Shown piece after piece: positions 55,717 to 64,000 of a DNA stretch of 64,000 bases. Under the pieces are notes generated by a model. That model was given only the letters and a program-made list of their open reading frames with translations, had not been told where the DNA came from and made no database searches. Position numbers and translations under genes: made by a program. Each line of letters begins with the position of its first letter. Position 1 is the stretch's first letter. Source of the stretch: Sinomonas albida (GTDB taxonomy: Bacteria > Actinomycetota > Actinomycetes > Actinomycetales > Micrococcaceae); contig NZ_SWDW01000005.1 in the NCBI RefSeq assembly GCF_004919045.1, forward strand, positions 124,001 to 188,000, in the 5' to 3' direction.

Positions 55717-57879
55717 ATGACGTTTTCTGACACCGGCTCGCCGATCTCGGACGCGCTGCGGGAGGACGCGCTCGGCGTCCTCCGGCGCCTCGTGGGGCGC
55801 GACGACGCTGCGTTCCATCCCGGGCAATTCGAGGCGATCGAAGCGCTCGTGGCGCACCGCCGTCGTACGCTCGTGGTGCAGCGCACGGGGTGGGGGAAGT
55901 CCGCTGTCTACTTCGTCGCCTCGCTGCTCCTGCGCGCACAGGGCGCGGGGCCCACACTCATCGTCTCCCCGCTCCTGGCCCTCATGCGCGACCAGGTCGA
56001 GGCGGCCGCGCGGGCGGGCGTGCGCGCCGTCGCCATCAATTCCGCCAATCGCCTCGAATGGGACGAGGTGCATGCGGCGCTCGCCGCTGATACGGCGGAT
56101 GTCGTGCTCATCTCGCCGGAGCGGCTCACGAACCCCTCGTTCCGCGAGGAGCACCTGCCCGAGCTGCTCGCACGGACCGGCCTGCTCGTGGTCGACGAGG
56201 CGCACTGCATCTCCGACTGGGGCCACGACTTCCGGCCCGACTACCGGCGGATCGCCGCGCTCATCGACGAGCTCCCGCTATCGGTGCCCGTGCTCGCGAC
56301 GACGGCGACCGCCAATGCCCGCGTCGTGGCCGACGTCGAGGAGCAGCTCGGCGACGGCGTGCTCACGCTGCGCGGTCCGCTCGGGCGCGATTCGCTGCGG
56401 CTCGGGGTCCTCCGGCTGCCCGATTCGCGCCACCGGCTCGCGTGGCTGCTCGCGCATCTCGGCGACCTGCCGGGGAGCGGCATCATCTACACCCTCACGG
56501 TCTCCGCTGCCGAGGACACCGCGCGGCTCCTCGCCGACGCCGGATACCGCGTGCTCGCGTACACCGGGAAGACCGACACGGCCGAGCGTGAGGAGGCCGA
56601 GCGGATGCTCAAGGGCAACGAGGTCAAGGCGCTCGTCGCGACTTCGGCGCTCGGGATGGGCTTCGACAAGCCGGACCTCGGCTTCGTGGTTCACCTCGGC
56701 GCGCCGTCCTCGCCCGTTGCGTACTACCAGCAGGTGGGGCGCGCCGGCCGCGGGGCCGCGCACGCTGACGTTCTCCTGCTCCCGGGGCCCGAGGACCGCG
56801 ACATCTGGCGGTACTTCGCGACCGCGTCCATGCCGGACCGCGACAAGGCACAGGCCGTCATCGACGCGCTCGCGGGCGCGGGGCGGGCTCTCTCCACCGT
56901 GGCGCTCGAGGCCCAAGTCGAGCTGCGGCGCACCCAGCTCGATCTCCTCCTCAAGGTCCTCGCCGTGGACGGCGCCGTGGAGCGCGTGGGCGGCGGCTGG
57001 CGCGCCACCGGGATGCCGTGGACGTACGACGCCGAGCGGTACCAACGCATTGCGGCCGCCCGAAGCGCGGAGCAGGCCGCGATGGTCCAGTACGAGGAGA
57101 CCGACGGCTGCCGCATGGAGTTCGTCACGGCGCAGCTCGACGACGAGACCGCCGCCCCGTGCGGCCGGTGCGACAACTGCGCTGGCCGGTGGTTTCGGGC
57201 GGAGGTTGACGCCGGGCTGCTCGAGCGCGCGGGCGAGCAACTGCGGCACGCGGGCGTCCCGATCGAGCCGCGGGCGCAGTGGCCGAGCGGCATGGACCGG
57301 CTCGGGGTGCCGGCCAAGGGCCGCATCCCGGCCGAGGAGCACCCCGCCGAGGGGCGCGTCCTCGCCCGATTGACTGACCTCGGCTACGGGGGAGCGCTGC
57401 GCGAGCTCTTTGCGGCGTCCGCGCCCGACGGCGAGGTCCCGCCCGGGCTGCGCCCCGCCGTCGTCCAGCTGCTTGCCGGGTGGGCGCGGGGCGATTCGGC
57501 GGCCGGGCCGTGGGGCGGCGTCGGCCGGCCCGCCGGGGTCGTGGCGATGCCGTCAGCGGCGCGGCCGCGGCTCGTCGATTCGCTCGCGCGCGGGATCGCA
57601 TCCGCGGGGCAGCTTCCGTTTTTGGGGACGCTCGCGCGGACGGATGCGGCGCGGTCTGGTCAGGCAGGCGGCAACAGCGCTTTCCGGCTCGCCGGCGTGT
57701 GGTCCGCGTTCGACGTCGGCGCCGACCTCCGCGCCTCCCTCGCCGGGATCGGGGGCGGGCCTGTGCTCCTCGTGGACGATCTCGTGGACAGCCGATGGTC
57801 GCTCACCGTCGCGGGGCGCATGCTGCGCCTGGCCGGCGCCGGTCCGGTCCTCCCGCTCGCGCTCGCCCAGGCGGGGTAG
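55717..57879 (+). CDS. RecQ-type helicase fused to a phosphoribosyltransferase-like domain
   Basis: This 720-aa protein has Walker A QRTGWGKSAVYF (near residue 56), DEAH box VVDEAHCISDWGHDFRPDYR (near 160), ATTATANARV and the RecQ motif VATSALGMGFDKPDLGFVVH with QQVGRAGRG. A zinc-binding cluster ends CGRCDNC (near 482). Residues about 510-720 are a second domain with RLAGVWSAF and the PRPP-type loop GPVLLVDDLVDSRWSLTVAG (near 682). Fusion of RecQ with a ComF/PRTase-like part is known in actinobacteria, but the purpose is unclear. Transcription and repair of damaged DNA are the likely roles; the RQC and HRDC domains of classical RecQ are absent. Confidence 0.9.
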   Translation: MTFSDTGSPISDALREDALGVLRRLVGRDDAAFHPGQFEAIEALVAHRRRTLVVQRTGWGKSAVYFVASLLLRAQGAGPTLIVSPLLALMRDQVEAAARAGVRAVAINSANRLEWDEVHAALAADTADVVLISPERLTNPSFREEHLPELLARTGLLVVDEAHCISDWGHDFRPDYRRIAALIDELPLSVPVLATTATANARVVADVEEQLGDGVLTLRGPLGRDSLRLGVLRLPDSRHRLAWLLAHLGDLPGSGIIYTLTVSAAEDTARLLADAGYRVLAYTGKTDTAEREEAERMLKGNEVKALVATSALGMGFDKPDLGFVVHLGAPSSPVAYYQQVGRAGRGAAHADVLLLPGPEDRDIWRYFATASMPDRDKAQAVIDALAGAGRALSTVALEAQVELRRTQLDLLLKVLAVDGAVERVGGGWRATGMPWTYDAERYQRIAAARSAEQAAMVQYEETDGCRMEFVTAQLDDETAAPCGRCDNCAGRWFRAEVDAGLLERAGEQLRHAGVPIEPRAQWPSGMDRLGVPAKGRIPAEEHPAEGRVLARLTDLGYGGALRELFAASAPDGEVPPGLRPAVVQLLAGWARGDSAAGPWGGVGRPAGVVAMPSAARPRLVDSLARGIASAGQLPFLGTLARTDAARSGQAGGNSAFRLAGVWSAFDVGADLRASLAGIGGGPVLLVDDLVDSRWSLTVAGRMLRLAGAGPVLPLALAQAG

Positions 57880-58011
57880 GGAGCGCGGCCCTTCCGTCGG
57901 GGGTCACCTTTGGGCCGGCCAGCGCGTTGTAGGGAGGCCTCCGGCGGGTGGTGGGGCTCGCTTTGCGTCCGTCCCGCCGTTCTGGGTAACCTTGGGGAGC
58001 TAGCAATAGCT

Positions 58012-58100
58012 GGAGACGTGCCAGAGTGGCCGAATGGACTTCACTGCTAATGAAGGGTCCGGGGAAACTTGGACCGGGGGTTCAAATCCCCCCGTCTCCG
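58012..58100 (+). tRNA. tRNA-Ser (anticodon GCU)
   Basis: A long-variable-arm tRNA: acceptor GGAGACG with CGTCTCC, anticodon loop CTGCTAA (GCU) in CTTCA/TGAAG, a variable arm formed around GGTCCGGGGAAACTTGGACC, T arm GGGGG-TTCAAAT-CCCCC. The 3' CCA is not encoded. Confidence 0.97.
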
Positions 58101-58106
58101 CTAATC

Positions 58107-58145
58107 TGAGGCCCGGGATCGTTGAGATTCCGGGCCTCAGCTTTT
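58107..58145 (+). terminator. Terminator of tRNA-Ser
   Basis: GAGGCCCGG, loop, CCGGGCCTC with CAGCTTTT following, starting 7 nt beyond the tRNA 3' end. Confidence 0.85.
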
Positions 58146-58242
58146 GCCACGCACCTGCTCGGCCCCAAGCCCACTTCCGACCAGCCCACACCGACCCGCG
58201 CAAAGGTCGGTGGGAGCAAGATGTCGCAAAGGATCTCGGCCC

Positions 58243-58656
58243 TTAGGCGGGGGATAGCGGCTTGTCTTCGGTCTCGTCCCTGGGTGGACGGAGCTCGAGC
58301 ACCCACTCGCGCACGAAGTACACGATCAGTGCCACGGGGACTATGGAGGTGAGGACGACCACGAGGAGCCAGACGAACTGCTTCCTCACCAGCATCCGCA
58401 GTGCTCCAGTGATGAATCCCAAGGCGCCGGCGTAGCGCATCCAGTTCACGGATTCGGGGAGATTGAGGGCGGTTCCGCGCATCGTGACTGGGCTGTCCCT
58501 CAGAGTTCCGAGCAGGTCGGGGATCGCTACCGCCCACATCACGAGGAATGCTGCGCTGATGGCGGTCGCCAAGACGAGGAACCATCTGCGGTGCGCCATC
58601 GAGAAGACCCGTTGAAAGAGCAGCCCCAGACGGGACTGCAGCATGACGAAGAACAT
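58243..58656 (-). CDS. Three-helix membrane protein of unknown function
   Basis: From ATG 58656 the product is 137 aa (MFFVMLQSRLGLLFQRVFSM). Hydrophobic helices lie at about residues 25-46, 74-90 and 92-113, separated by a short hydrophilic loop. A basic-then-acidic tail ends DETEDKPLSPA. No family is recognised. It is a single gene between tRNA-Ser and a YjbR-like gene. Confidence 0.6.
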   Translation of the reverse strand: MFFVMLQSRLGLLFQRVFSMAHRRWFLVLATAISAAFLVMWAVAIPDLLGTLRDSPVTMRGTALNLPESVNWMRYAGALGFITGALRMLVRKQFVWLLVVVLTSIVPVALIVYFVREWVLELRPPRDETEDKPLSPA

Positions 58657-58883
58657 TGGGCGAACCTACCTGTACTGAGAATAGGACACCTCTGACATTG
58701 AGCGGTTGCGCTTCGCAGGGGAGAGCGAGGCCGCATCTGACCTTGTTGCCATCTGACCTTGTTGCCGCCGCACCCTGAGCGAGCACGGCCAAGCTATCGG
58801 CACCTCGCACCACGGAGATTCCGCAAGGGGCTGTCCTCAGTGGCGGCATGTGGTATCTCGGGACATCGGCTATCGTTTGGGCC

Positions 58884-59318
58884 ATGGCACGCAGGGCCAC
58901 GCCAGAGGACGTCGACGCGATCTGCAGCTCGTTGCCGGAGGTCGAGTTCGGCGTCTCGTGGGGCGACAGGCCGACCTACAAGGTGCCGCGTGGGCCGAAA
59001 GGGCGGGGCTTCGTGCTGTACAGGGCACCCCACAAGTCCGCCGTCGATCCGGCCACTGGCGAGCTGTATGAGGATCTGCTCGTGATCGTCGTACCCGACG
59101 CCCATGCGAAGGCCGCTCTCGTCGAGGACACATCGATACCGTTCTTCACCATCCCGCACTTCGATGGGTACAACGGCGTCCTCGTTCAGCGGTCACGCCT
59201 GGGGGAGATCGACCGGGACCAGCTCGAGGAGATCCTCATCGAGGCGTGGGCGGCCCGCGCGCCGAAGAAGCTGGTCGAGGCGTTCTTCGACGCTCGCCGG
59301 GGCGATAGCCGGAGTTGA
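58884..59318 (+). CDS. MmcQ/YjbR-family protein
   Basis: The product is 144 aa, starting MARRATPEDVDAICSSLPEV at 58884; a longer frame from 58848 adds MWYLGTSAIVWA and is unlikely. It has FGVSWGDRPTYKVPRG near the start, FVLYRAPHKSAVDPATGELY, LVIVVPDAHAKAALVED and HFDGYNGVLVQRSRLGEID, followed by EEILIEAWAARAPKKLVEAF. This is the YjbR/MmcQ fold, which resembles a DNA-binding (CyaY-like) domain. Function is not established in the family. Confidence 0.85.
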   Translation: MARRATPEDVDAICSSLPEVEFGVSWGDRPTYKVPRGPKGRGFVLYRAPHKSAVDPATGELYEDLLVIVVPDAHAKAALVEDTSIPFFTIPHFDGYNGVLVQRSRLGEIDRDQLEEILIEAWAARAPKKLVEAFFDARRGDSRS

Positions 59319-59389
59319 GGGCTTCGGGGCGATGTCTGGGGGGTCACCCTCCCGCTGGCATGGCTGTCGTGGCAGCTTGAGAAAGGCCG

Positions 59390-61501
59390 CTACCGCCCCA
59401 GCGACCTCCACAGGAACGCCGCGCTGCGGGCTTGGAGCGCCGCGGCTTGGCGGTTGTCGGATGCTCCGGCGTGGCCACCCTCAAGCGCCTCGTGGTACCA
59501 GACGTTAGGGATGCCCATGGCCTCCATGCGGGCGGCCATCTTGCGCGCCTGCACCGGCCCGACCCGGTCGTCCGACGTCGCGGTCCAGATAAACGTGTCG
59601 GGGTAGTCCACGCCGTCGCGCAGCAGGTGGTACGGCGAGAACGTCCGGATGTACTCCCACTGCTCGGGAACGTCGGGGTCGCCGTACTCGGCGATCCAGG
59701 ACGTGCCGGCCGAGAGCTTCGTGTACCGGCGCATGTCCAGGAGCGGCACGCCGCACGAGATCGCGCCGAACAGCCGCGGGTAGTTGACCAGCATGTTGCC
59801 CACGAGGAGTCCGCCATTCGAGCCGCCCGTGCACCCGAGATGCTCGGGGGAGGTCACGTCGCGCCGGATGAGGTCCTGCGCGACGGCCGCGAAATCCTGG
59901 TACGCGCGGTGTCGATTCTCCTTGAGCGCGGCTTGATGCCAGCCCGGACCGTACTCGCCTCCGCCGCGGATGTTCGCTACCACGTACACGCCACCGCGCT
60001 CGAGCCACGCGCGCCCCACGACTCCGCTGTATGCGGGCGTCCGTGAGATCTCGAAGCCGCCGTAGCCGCTCAGCTGCGTGGGCGCCGTGCCGTCGAGCAC
60101 CAAGTCCTTCGGCCCGACCTGGAAATACGGCACGCGCGTGCCGTCCGCGGACACCGCGAAGTGCTGCTCGACGGTGAAGCGGCTTTCGTCGAAGAACGAC
60201 GGCGCGCGCTTGACCTCGGCGTGGCCCCCGCCTACGGTGCCGCGCAGCAGCGTGGTCGGCGTGAGGAAGCCCGTCGCGACGAGCCAGTAGTCGTCGCCCG
60301 AGTCCGGGTCTTCGTCGTCGACCGCGTAGCTCTCAACAAGGTGAAGCGGCGGGCACGCGTCGAGCTCCTCGGCGGCCCACTCGCCTCGGTCCGCTGAGCC
60401 GGCGACGCCGGAAGGCGGCGTCAGCACGCGGATCTCGGAGGACACGTCCCGCAGGAGGTTCACGAGGAGGTGGTTCTTGGTCCAGCTCCACGACTGCAAC
60501 GACGTGTGCTCGTCCGGCGCGAAAAGCACCGTGAGCTCGGTCGATCCGCCGAGGAACGCCTCGAAGTCCGCCGCGAGGAGCGAGCCGCCCGCGTACAGGG
60601 AACCCCCGGCCTCCCAGTCGCGCTGCGGCCGGAAAAGGATCCACTCGCGGTGGACGTCGATGTCCACGTCCGTCGGGACCGGGATCTCGAGCCACTCGTC
60701 GTTCCACCAGATCGAGTGGCGGACGTCGAAGAAGCTGATCCGATCGCTCGCCAGGAGCCGTTCGAACCCTGGGGTGTCGTCGAATCCTCCGCTCGCCATG
60801 AGATGGTCGGCGGGGACCTCGAAGATGACCTCGGCCTCGCTGAGCGCGCCGCCCCGGCGGAGCCGGCGCACGATCCGCGGATACGACGACGTGGTCATGG
60901 CGCCCTCGCCGAGCGTCGAGGAGACGATGAGGGTGTCCTCGTCGAACCAGTCGACGCCGCCCTTGGCCGCGGGCAGCGCGAAGCCGCCCGCCTCGGGCGC
61001 GACAAAGGCGCGGTCCTCGACGTCGTACTCGCGAACCGCCACGGCGTCGCCGCCGTCGGGGGAGAGGCGGACCATGCAACGGCGCCACGACGTGCCGTCG
61101 GCCGGCCGCAGGAAGCCGGCGCCACCCCAGACCCACTCGATGCACTCTTCGGCTGCGAGTGCGTCGACGTCGAGCAGGACCTCCCACTCGATGGCGTCGC
61201 TCGTGTAGCTCTCCCAGCGCGTGCGCCGCCACAGGCCCTTGGGATTGGTGGCGTCTCGCCAGAAGTTGTAATACCAGTCGCCGCGCTTCGTGACCATCGG
61301 GATGCGGTCCTGCGAGTCCATGACCTCGAGGATCTGGGCCTCGAGCTCGGGATAGTCGCCGGTCTCGAGCAGTTCCTCGGTCCGGGCGTTCTGCTCGCCG
61401 ACCCACGCGAGCTGGGCCTCGCCGCGGACCTCCTCCAGCCAGATGTTCTCGTCCACGGGCTCGCCGTGGGCGTGGGTCAGGGTCTGCGCCGGATCCGTCA
61501 T
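59390..61501 (-). CDS. Prolyl oligopeptidase-family serine peptidase (S9)
   Basis: The protein is 703 aa from ATG 61501 (MTDPAQTLTHAHGEPVDENI; ATG 61510 is also possible). The N-terminal beta-propeller (residues about 60-430) is followed by the alpha/beta-hydrolase domain with the nucleophile elbow GCTGGSNGGLLVGNM (Ser near 560), the Asp in TATSDDRVGPVQARKM (near 644) and the His in EALEGGHAGASDNRQ (near 675), an intact catalytic triad. No signal peptide, so it is probably cytosolic. It cleaves short proline-containing peptides. Confidence 0.93.
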   Translation of the reverse strand: MTDPAQTLTHAHGEPVDENIWLEEVRGEAQLAWVGEQNARTEELLETGDYPELEAQILEVMDSQDRIPMVTKRGDWYYNFWRDATNPKGLWRRTRWESYTSDAIEWEVLLDVDALAAEECIEWVWGGAGFLRPADGTSWRRCMVRLSPDGGDAVAVREYDVEDRAFVAPEAGGFALPAAKGGVDWFDEDTLIVSSTLGEGAMTTSSYPRIVRRLRRGGALSEAEVIFEVPADHLMASGGFDDTPGFERLLASDRISFFDVRHSIWWNDEWLEIPVPTDVDIDVHREWILFRPQRDWEAGGSLYAGGSLLAADFEAFLGGSTELTVLFAPDEHTSLQSWSWTKNHLLVNLLRDVSSEIRVLTPPSGVAGSADRGEWAAEELDACPPLHLVESYAVDDEDPDSGDDYWLVATGFLTPTTLLRGTVGGGHAEVKRAPSFFDESRFTVEQHFAVSADGTRVPYFQVGPKDLVLDGTAPTQLSGYGGFEISRTPAYSGVVGRAWLERGGVYVVANIRGGGEYGPGWHQAALKENRHRAYQDFAAVAQDLIRRDVTSPEHLGCTGGSNGGLLVGNMLVNYPRLFGAISCGVPLLDMRRYTKLSAGTSWIAEYGDPDVPEQWEYIRTFSPYHLLRDGVDYPDTFIWTATSDDRVGPVQARKMAARMEAMGIPNVWYHEALEGGHAGASDNRQAAALQARSAAFLWRSLGR

Positions 61502-61595
61502 GCGACTCATCCTCGCATGCCCCTCCGACAGCACAAGGGGCTCCGGCTACGCGGTGCCTGTGAGGGCTCCACGGGGCTCGCGTTAAGCTCGGAAG

Positions 61596-63653
61596 ATGAC
61601 TTCAGGAGGCAGGGACGCTGTGCTGCGCGTCGCCGTCGTGGGCGGTGGGCCCCGCGGCGCGTCCGCCGTCGAACGCCTCCTCGCGAACTGGGCCGTGCGC
61701 GGCGAGGCTCGGACGACGGCAGCGCGCGCCCACGGCGCGGACCGCACGACGGCGCCACTCGCCCCGCGCGTGAGCCGCGCCGAGAGACTCGAAATCACCG
61801 TATTCGACCCGTTCACCCCTGGTCCCGGCCGCGTCTGGAGGCCCGAGCAGCCGCGCGAGTTCCTCATGAACACGCCGTGCCTCTTCCCCACGATGATCCC
61901 CTCGGAACCCGACCTCGCCCCGCCGCTCGCGGGCGGGAGCTTCCTCGAGTGGCTCCGGGCGCGGCAGGCGGACGGCGCCGGGGACGGCGATGCCGACGCG
62001 CCGGCCGCGGAAGCCGAGCTCGCCACCGACGGGCTCACCGCCGTCGAGCGCGACGAGACGGCGACGCTCGGGGCCACCGACTACCCGCCGCGCGCCCTGT
62101 ACGGCCGCTACCTCGCGGACACGTACCAGGCGGCGGTGGGCGCGGAGCCGGAAGGCGCGAGCGTGCGGCACATCCGGGCTGAGGTCGCACGCGTGGGGCG
62201 AACCCTGCACGGCTGGGCCGTCACGACCGCGGACGGGCGCGCGCGGGAGGCCGACGCGGTGATCCTCGCGCTCGGGCACGTCCCGTCCAAGCCCACGCGG
62301 GCGCAGCACGAGCTCGTGGACGCCGCCGCGCGGCTCGGACTCACCTACCTCCCGCCCTCCGCCCCCGCCGACGTCGACTGGGACGTGCTCCCGGCGGGGC
62401 GTCCCGTGCTCGTGCGGGGGATGGGCCTCAACTTCTTCGACGTGATGATCCGGCTCACCGAGGGCCGGGGCGGCCGGTTCAAGGAGGGAGCCGGCGGGCT
62501 CGAATACTTCCCCTCCGGCAACGAGCCGCGCCTCATCGCGGGGTCCCGCCGGGGAGTCCCCTATCGCGGCAAAGCGGATCTCGACTCCTACTACGCCCCC
62601 GACGTGAGGCTCCGCTGGCTCACCCGGGCTGCCGCCCTCGCTCCCCGCAAGGCGGGCCTCACGCCGTCGTTCGATGCGGACCTCTGGCCTCTCCTGCATC
62701 GCGACACGCTCTGGGCCTACTATTCGACGCTCGCCCGCACGGAGCCTGAGGCCGTCCCGCCGGGGTTCCTCGCCGAGCTCGAGGAGGCGCTCAACGTCCA
62801 AGACCCTTCGTGGGAGCCAAGTGCGGAGCGCGTCGTCGAGGCCCTGCCGGAGGGTCGGCGTCTGGACCTCCGGGGCCTCGGGGCCCCGTTCGTGGGCCGG
62901 CACTTCGACCGCCGCGCCGATCTCGACGAGCAGGTCCTCGCCTACCTCGACGCGGACGCGGCAGGTTCGGCGCGCGGACAGGACGACCCCCTCAAGATGG
63001 CCATCGCGGCGCTCCACCGCGGCCGCGCGGTGCTCAAGGAGGCCGTGGCCGACGGCGGCATCACCGAGGAGTCCTGGGTCGCCGGGCTGCGCGGCTGGTT
63101 CGAGGGCCTTGTTGAGGGCCTCGCGAGTGGGCCGCCATCAGTGCGCATCCGCCAGCTCGCCGCACTCCTCCGCGCTGGCGTGGTGAGCACGGTCGGGCCC
63201 GGGCCGCGCTTCAGTGTGGACCGCGGCGCGGGCTGCTTCGTGGCCGATTCGCCGTGGGTCGGCGGCCCGCCCGTCTACGCGGCGGCGATGGTCGAGGCGC
63301 TGGCGCCGGCCAACGTGGTGGGCGCCGCCGATTCGCCGCTCATCGAGAGTCTCCTCGCCGACGGGCTGGTGCGTCCCAAGTTCGTGGCCGGCGCGGATGG
63401 CGTCCCGCGCCCCGCGAGCGGCCTGGACGTGACGGCGCCGCCGTACCGGCCTCTCGACGTCAACGGCCACGCGGTCCGCGGGCTCCACGTGCTCGGGCTG
63501 CAGCTTTCCGCGGTGCAGTGGGGCACCGCGATCGCCGCCGAGGCCCACCCTTTCGGCGCGCCCGGGGAAGCGGACGACGGCGCGCCTTACCCGAGCGGGC
63601 AGCGCACCCTCCGCGACGCGGACCTCGCGGCGCGCGACATTCTGGGCCTGTAG
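61596..63653 (+). CDS. Large FAD/NAD(P)-binding oxidoreductase
   Basis: The product is 685 aa, starting MTSGGRDAVLRVAVVGGGPR, with RVAVVGGGPRGASAVERLLA as a Rossmann signature (residues 11-30). It is followed by LEITVFDPFTPGPGRVWRPE, a metal-independent FAD-NAD(P)-binding layout, and RVARVGRTLH-type strands; DAVILALGHVPSKPTRAQHE matches the second dinucleotide-binding part. FSVDRGAGCFVADSPWVGGP and VNGHAVRGLHVLGLQLSAVQ lie near the C-terminus. It resembles the HcaB/FAD-NAD(P)-binding family (PF13454 type) known from amino-acid hydroxylase-like enzymes. The substrate is unknown. It diverges from the S9 peptidase across 94 bp. Confidence 0.85.
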   Translation: MTSGGRDAVLRVAVVGGGPRGASAVERLLANWAVRGEARTTAARAHGADRTTAPLAPRVSRAERLEITVFDPFTPGPGRVWRPEQPREFLMNTPCLFPTMIPSEPDLAPPLAGGSFLEWLRARQADGAGDGDADAPAAEAELATDGLTAVERDETATLGATDYPPRALYGRYLADTYQAAVGAEPEGASVRHIRAEVARVGRTLHGWAVTTADGRAREADAVILALGHVPSKPTRAQHELVDAAARLGLTYLPPSAPADVDWDVLPAGRPVLVRGMGLNFFDVMIRLTEGRGGRFKEGAGGLEYFPSGNEPRLIAGSRRGVPYRGKADLDSYYAPDVRLRWLTRAAALAPRKAGLTPSFDADLWPLLHRDTLWAYYSTLARTEPEAVPPGFLAELEEALNVQDPSWEPSAERVVEALPEGRRLDLRGLGAPFVGRHFDRRADLDEQVLAYLDADAAGSARGQDDPLKMAIAALHRGRAVLKEAVADGGITEESWVAGLRGWFEGLVEGLASGPPSVRIRQLAALLRAGVVSTVGPGPRFSVDRGAGCFVADSPWVGGPPVYAAAMVEALAPANVVGAADSPLIESLLADGLVRPKFVAGADGVPRPASGLDVTAPPYRPLDVNGHAVRGLHVLGLQLSAVQWGTAIAAEAHPFGAPGEADDGAPYPSGQRTLRDADLAARDILGL

Positions 63654-63789
63654 GCGGCTGGGCTTTAGACGCTCAGGCATCAGGCCCACGCGGGGACGCG
63701 GCGCGCCGATCGCCGGCGGAAGGCTGGGGCTCGCGGCTCGCGGCTCGCCGGCCGCATGGCTCGCCGGACGCATCGCTCGACAGACGGAA

Positions 63790-63820
63790 CGGGGCGGCGC
63801 CTCTCGGACGCCGCCCCGGA
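63790..63820. terminator. Bidirectional terminator
   Basis: GGGGCGGCG (63791-63799) and CGCCGCCCC (63809-63817) form a perfect 9-bp stem with loop CCTCTCGGA between convergent genes. The T-run is missing. The remainder of the 200-bp gap (63654-63855) shows only repeated CTCGCGGCTCGC-like runs. Confidence 0.65.
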
Positions 63821-63855
63821 CTGACTACCGCCGAGCGATTGCTGCTGGATCCCGA

Positions 63856-64000
63856 CTACTCGGCGGGCTGCTCGCCGCCCTGGCCGAGGTCTTGGTTGAT
63901 CAGGAAGACCGCGCCGAGCGGGTCCGCGAGGGTCGCCATGCGGCCGAACGGCGTGTCCTCCGCGCCGCGGATCACTTGGCCGCCGAGCTTCGCGGCGGCC
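63856..64000 (-). CDS. VOC-family protein, C-terminal end only
   Basis: The window shows only the last 48 codons, in one frame: AAAKLGGQVIRGAEDTPFGR, then MATLADPLGAVFLINQDLGQ, ending GGEQPAE and stop. LGG.V...DTPFGRMA.LADP.GA.F is the C-terminal strand-and-metal-ligand pattern of glyoxalase/bleomycin-resistance (VOC) domains. The activity cannot be predicted from this part. Confidence 0.8.
   Translation of the reverse strand, partial: AAAKLGGQVIRGAEDTPFGRMATLADPLGAVFLINQDLGQGGEQPAE

Overview
The window is about 70% G+C, with short gaps, GTG starts and many 4-bp ATGA/GTGA overlaps. The gene content (actinobacterial type VII secretion, GTP-dependent PEP carboxykinase, a Zn-free L36, a HAIR-like heat-shock site) points to a high-GC actinobacterium. 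Overall style fits Micrococcaceae (Arthrobacter/Sinomonas-like). This assignment is inference from sequence style; no database was searched. Nearly everything is chromosomal housekeeping or regulatory DNA, with two accessory patches: a decayed IS region near 4.3-5.0 kb and a type VII secretion (T7SS) toxin/immunity island at about 17-22.5 kb.

Layout. 1-3.5 kb (minus): cell-envelope glycosylation, a GT39 mannosyltransferase-like membrane enzyme (cut by the window edge) and a DPM1-GtrA fusion. 3.7-4.3 kb: a TetR regulator. 4.3-5.0 kb: an internally deleted IS481-type element between two opposed arrays of a 31-bp repeat. 5.2-6.6 kb: a small membrane protein and an EamA exporter. 6.7-15.8 kb (minus): T7SS core genes in one overlapping operon, FHA/zinc-ribbon protein, large cytosolic protein, small membrane protein, EccD, MinD-like ATPase, EccC and a small hypothetical protein. 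16.0-22.5 kb (plus): two WXG100/ESAT-6-like proteins, a third small partner, a 735-aa polymorphic toxin with a C-terminal nuclease, its YezG-like immunity gene, a second paralogue, a 241-bp copy of the toxin 5' end lacking any toxin domain, and further immunity-like genes. Apparatus and cargo operons diverge from a shared 190-bp region.

22.5-27 kb: a two-component system facing a repetitive membrane-anchored protein, then a secreted lytic transglycosylase preceded by a c-di-AMP (ydaO-type) riboswitch. 27.8-33.2 kb: a receiver-less OmpR-type regulator, a SixA-like phosphatase, a small membrane protein, and a TetR / YhgE-Pip / degenerate ABC-ATPase operon with a likely TetR operator. 33.3-38.4 kb: a disulfide oxidoreductase, a Zn-free rpmJ missed by ordinary ORF calling, a divergent CobW-like protein with a possible Zur site between them, tRNA-Arg(ACG) and pckG. 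38.5-45 kb: a PEP-utilising enzyme coupled to an L-2-hydroxyglutarate oxidase-like protein, and a ClpC-type chaperone behind a HAIR-like site.

45-64 kb: PoxB-like pyruvate oxidase, an HxlR regulator with its divergent oxidoreductase and a GTATC-N5-GATAC operator, a secreted phosphoesterase, an NsrR-like Rrf2 regulator, a LysR/EamA divergent pair, phosphomannomutase, a second ThDP enzyme, a RecQ-phosphoribosyltransferase fusion, tRNA-Ser(GCU), an S9 prolyl oligopeptidase, a large FAD/NAD(P) protein and the 3' end of a VOC-family gene. The most distinctive part is the T7SS island: the apparatus shows no EccB, EccE or mycosin gene here, and the cargo array carries a readable deletion scar of a lost second toxin.
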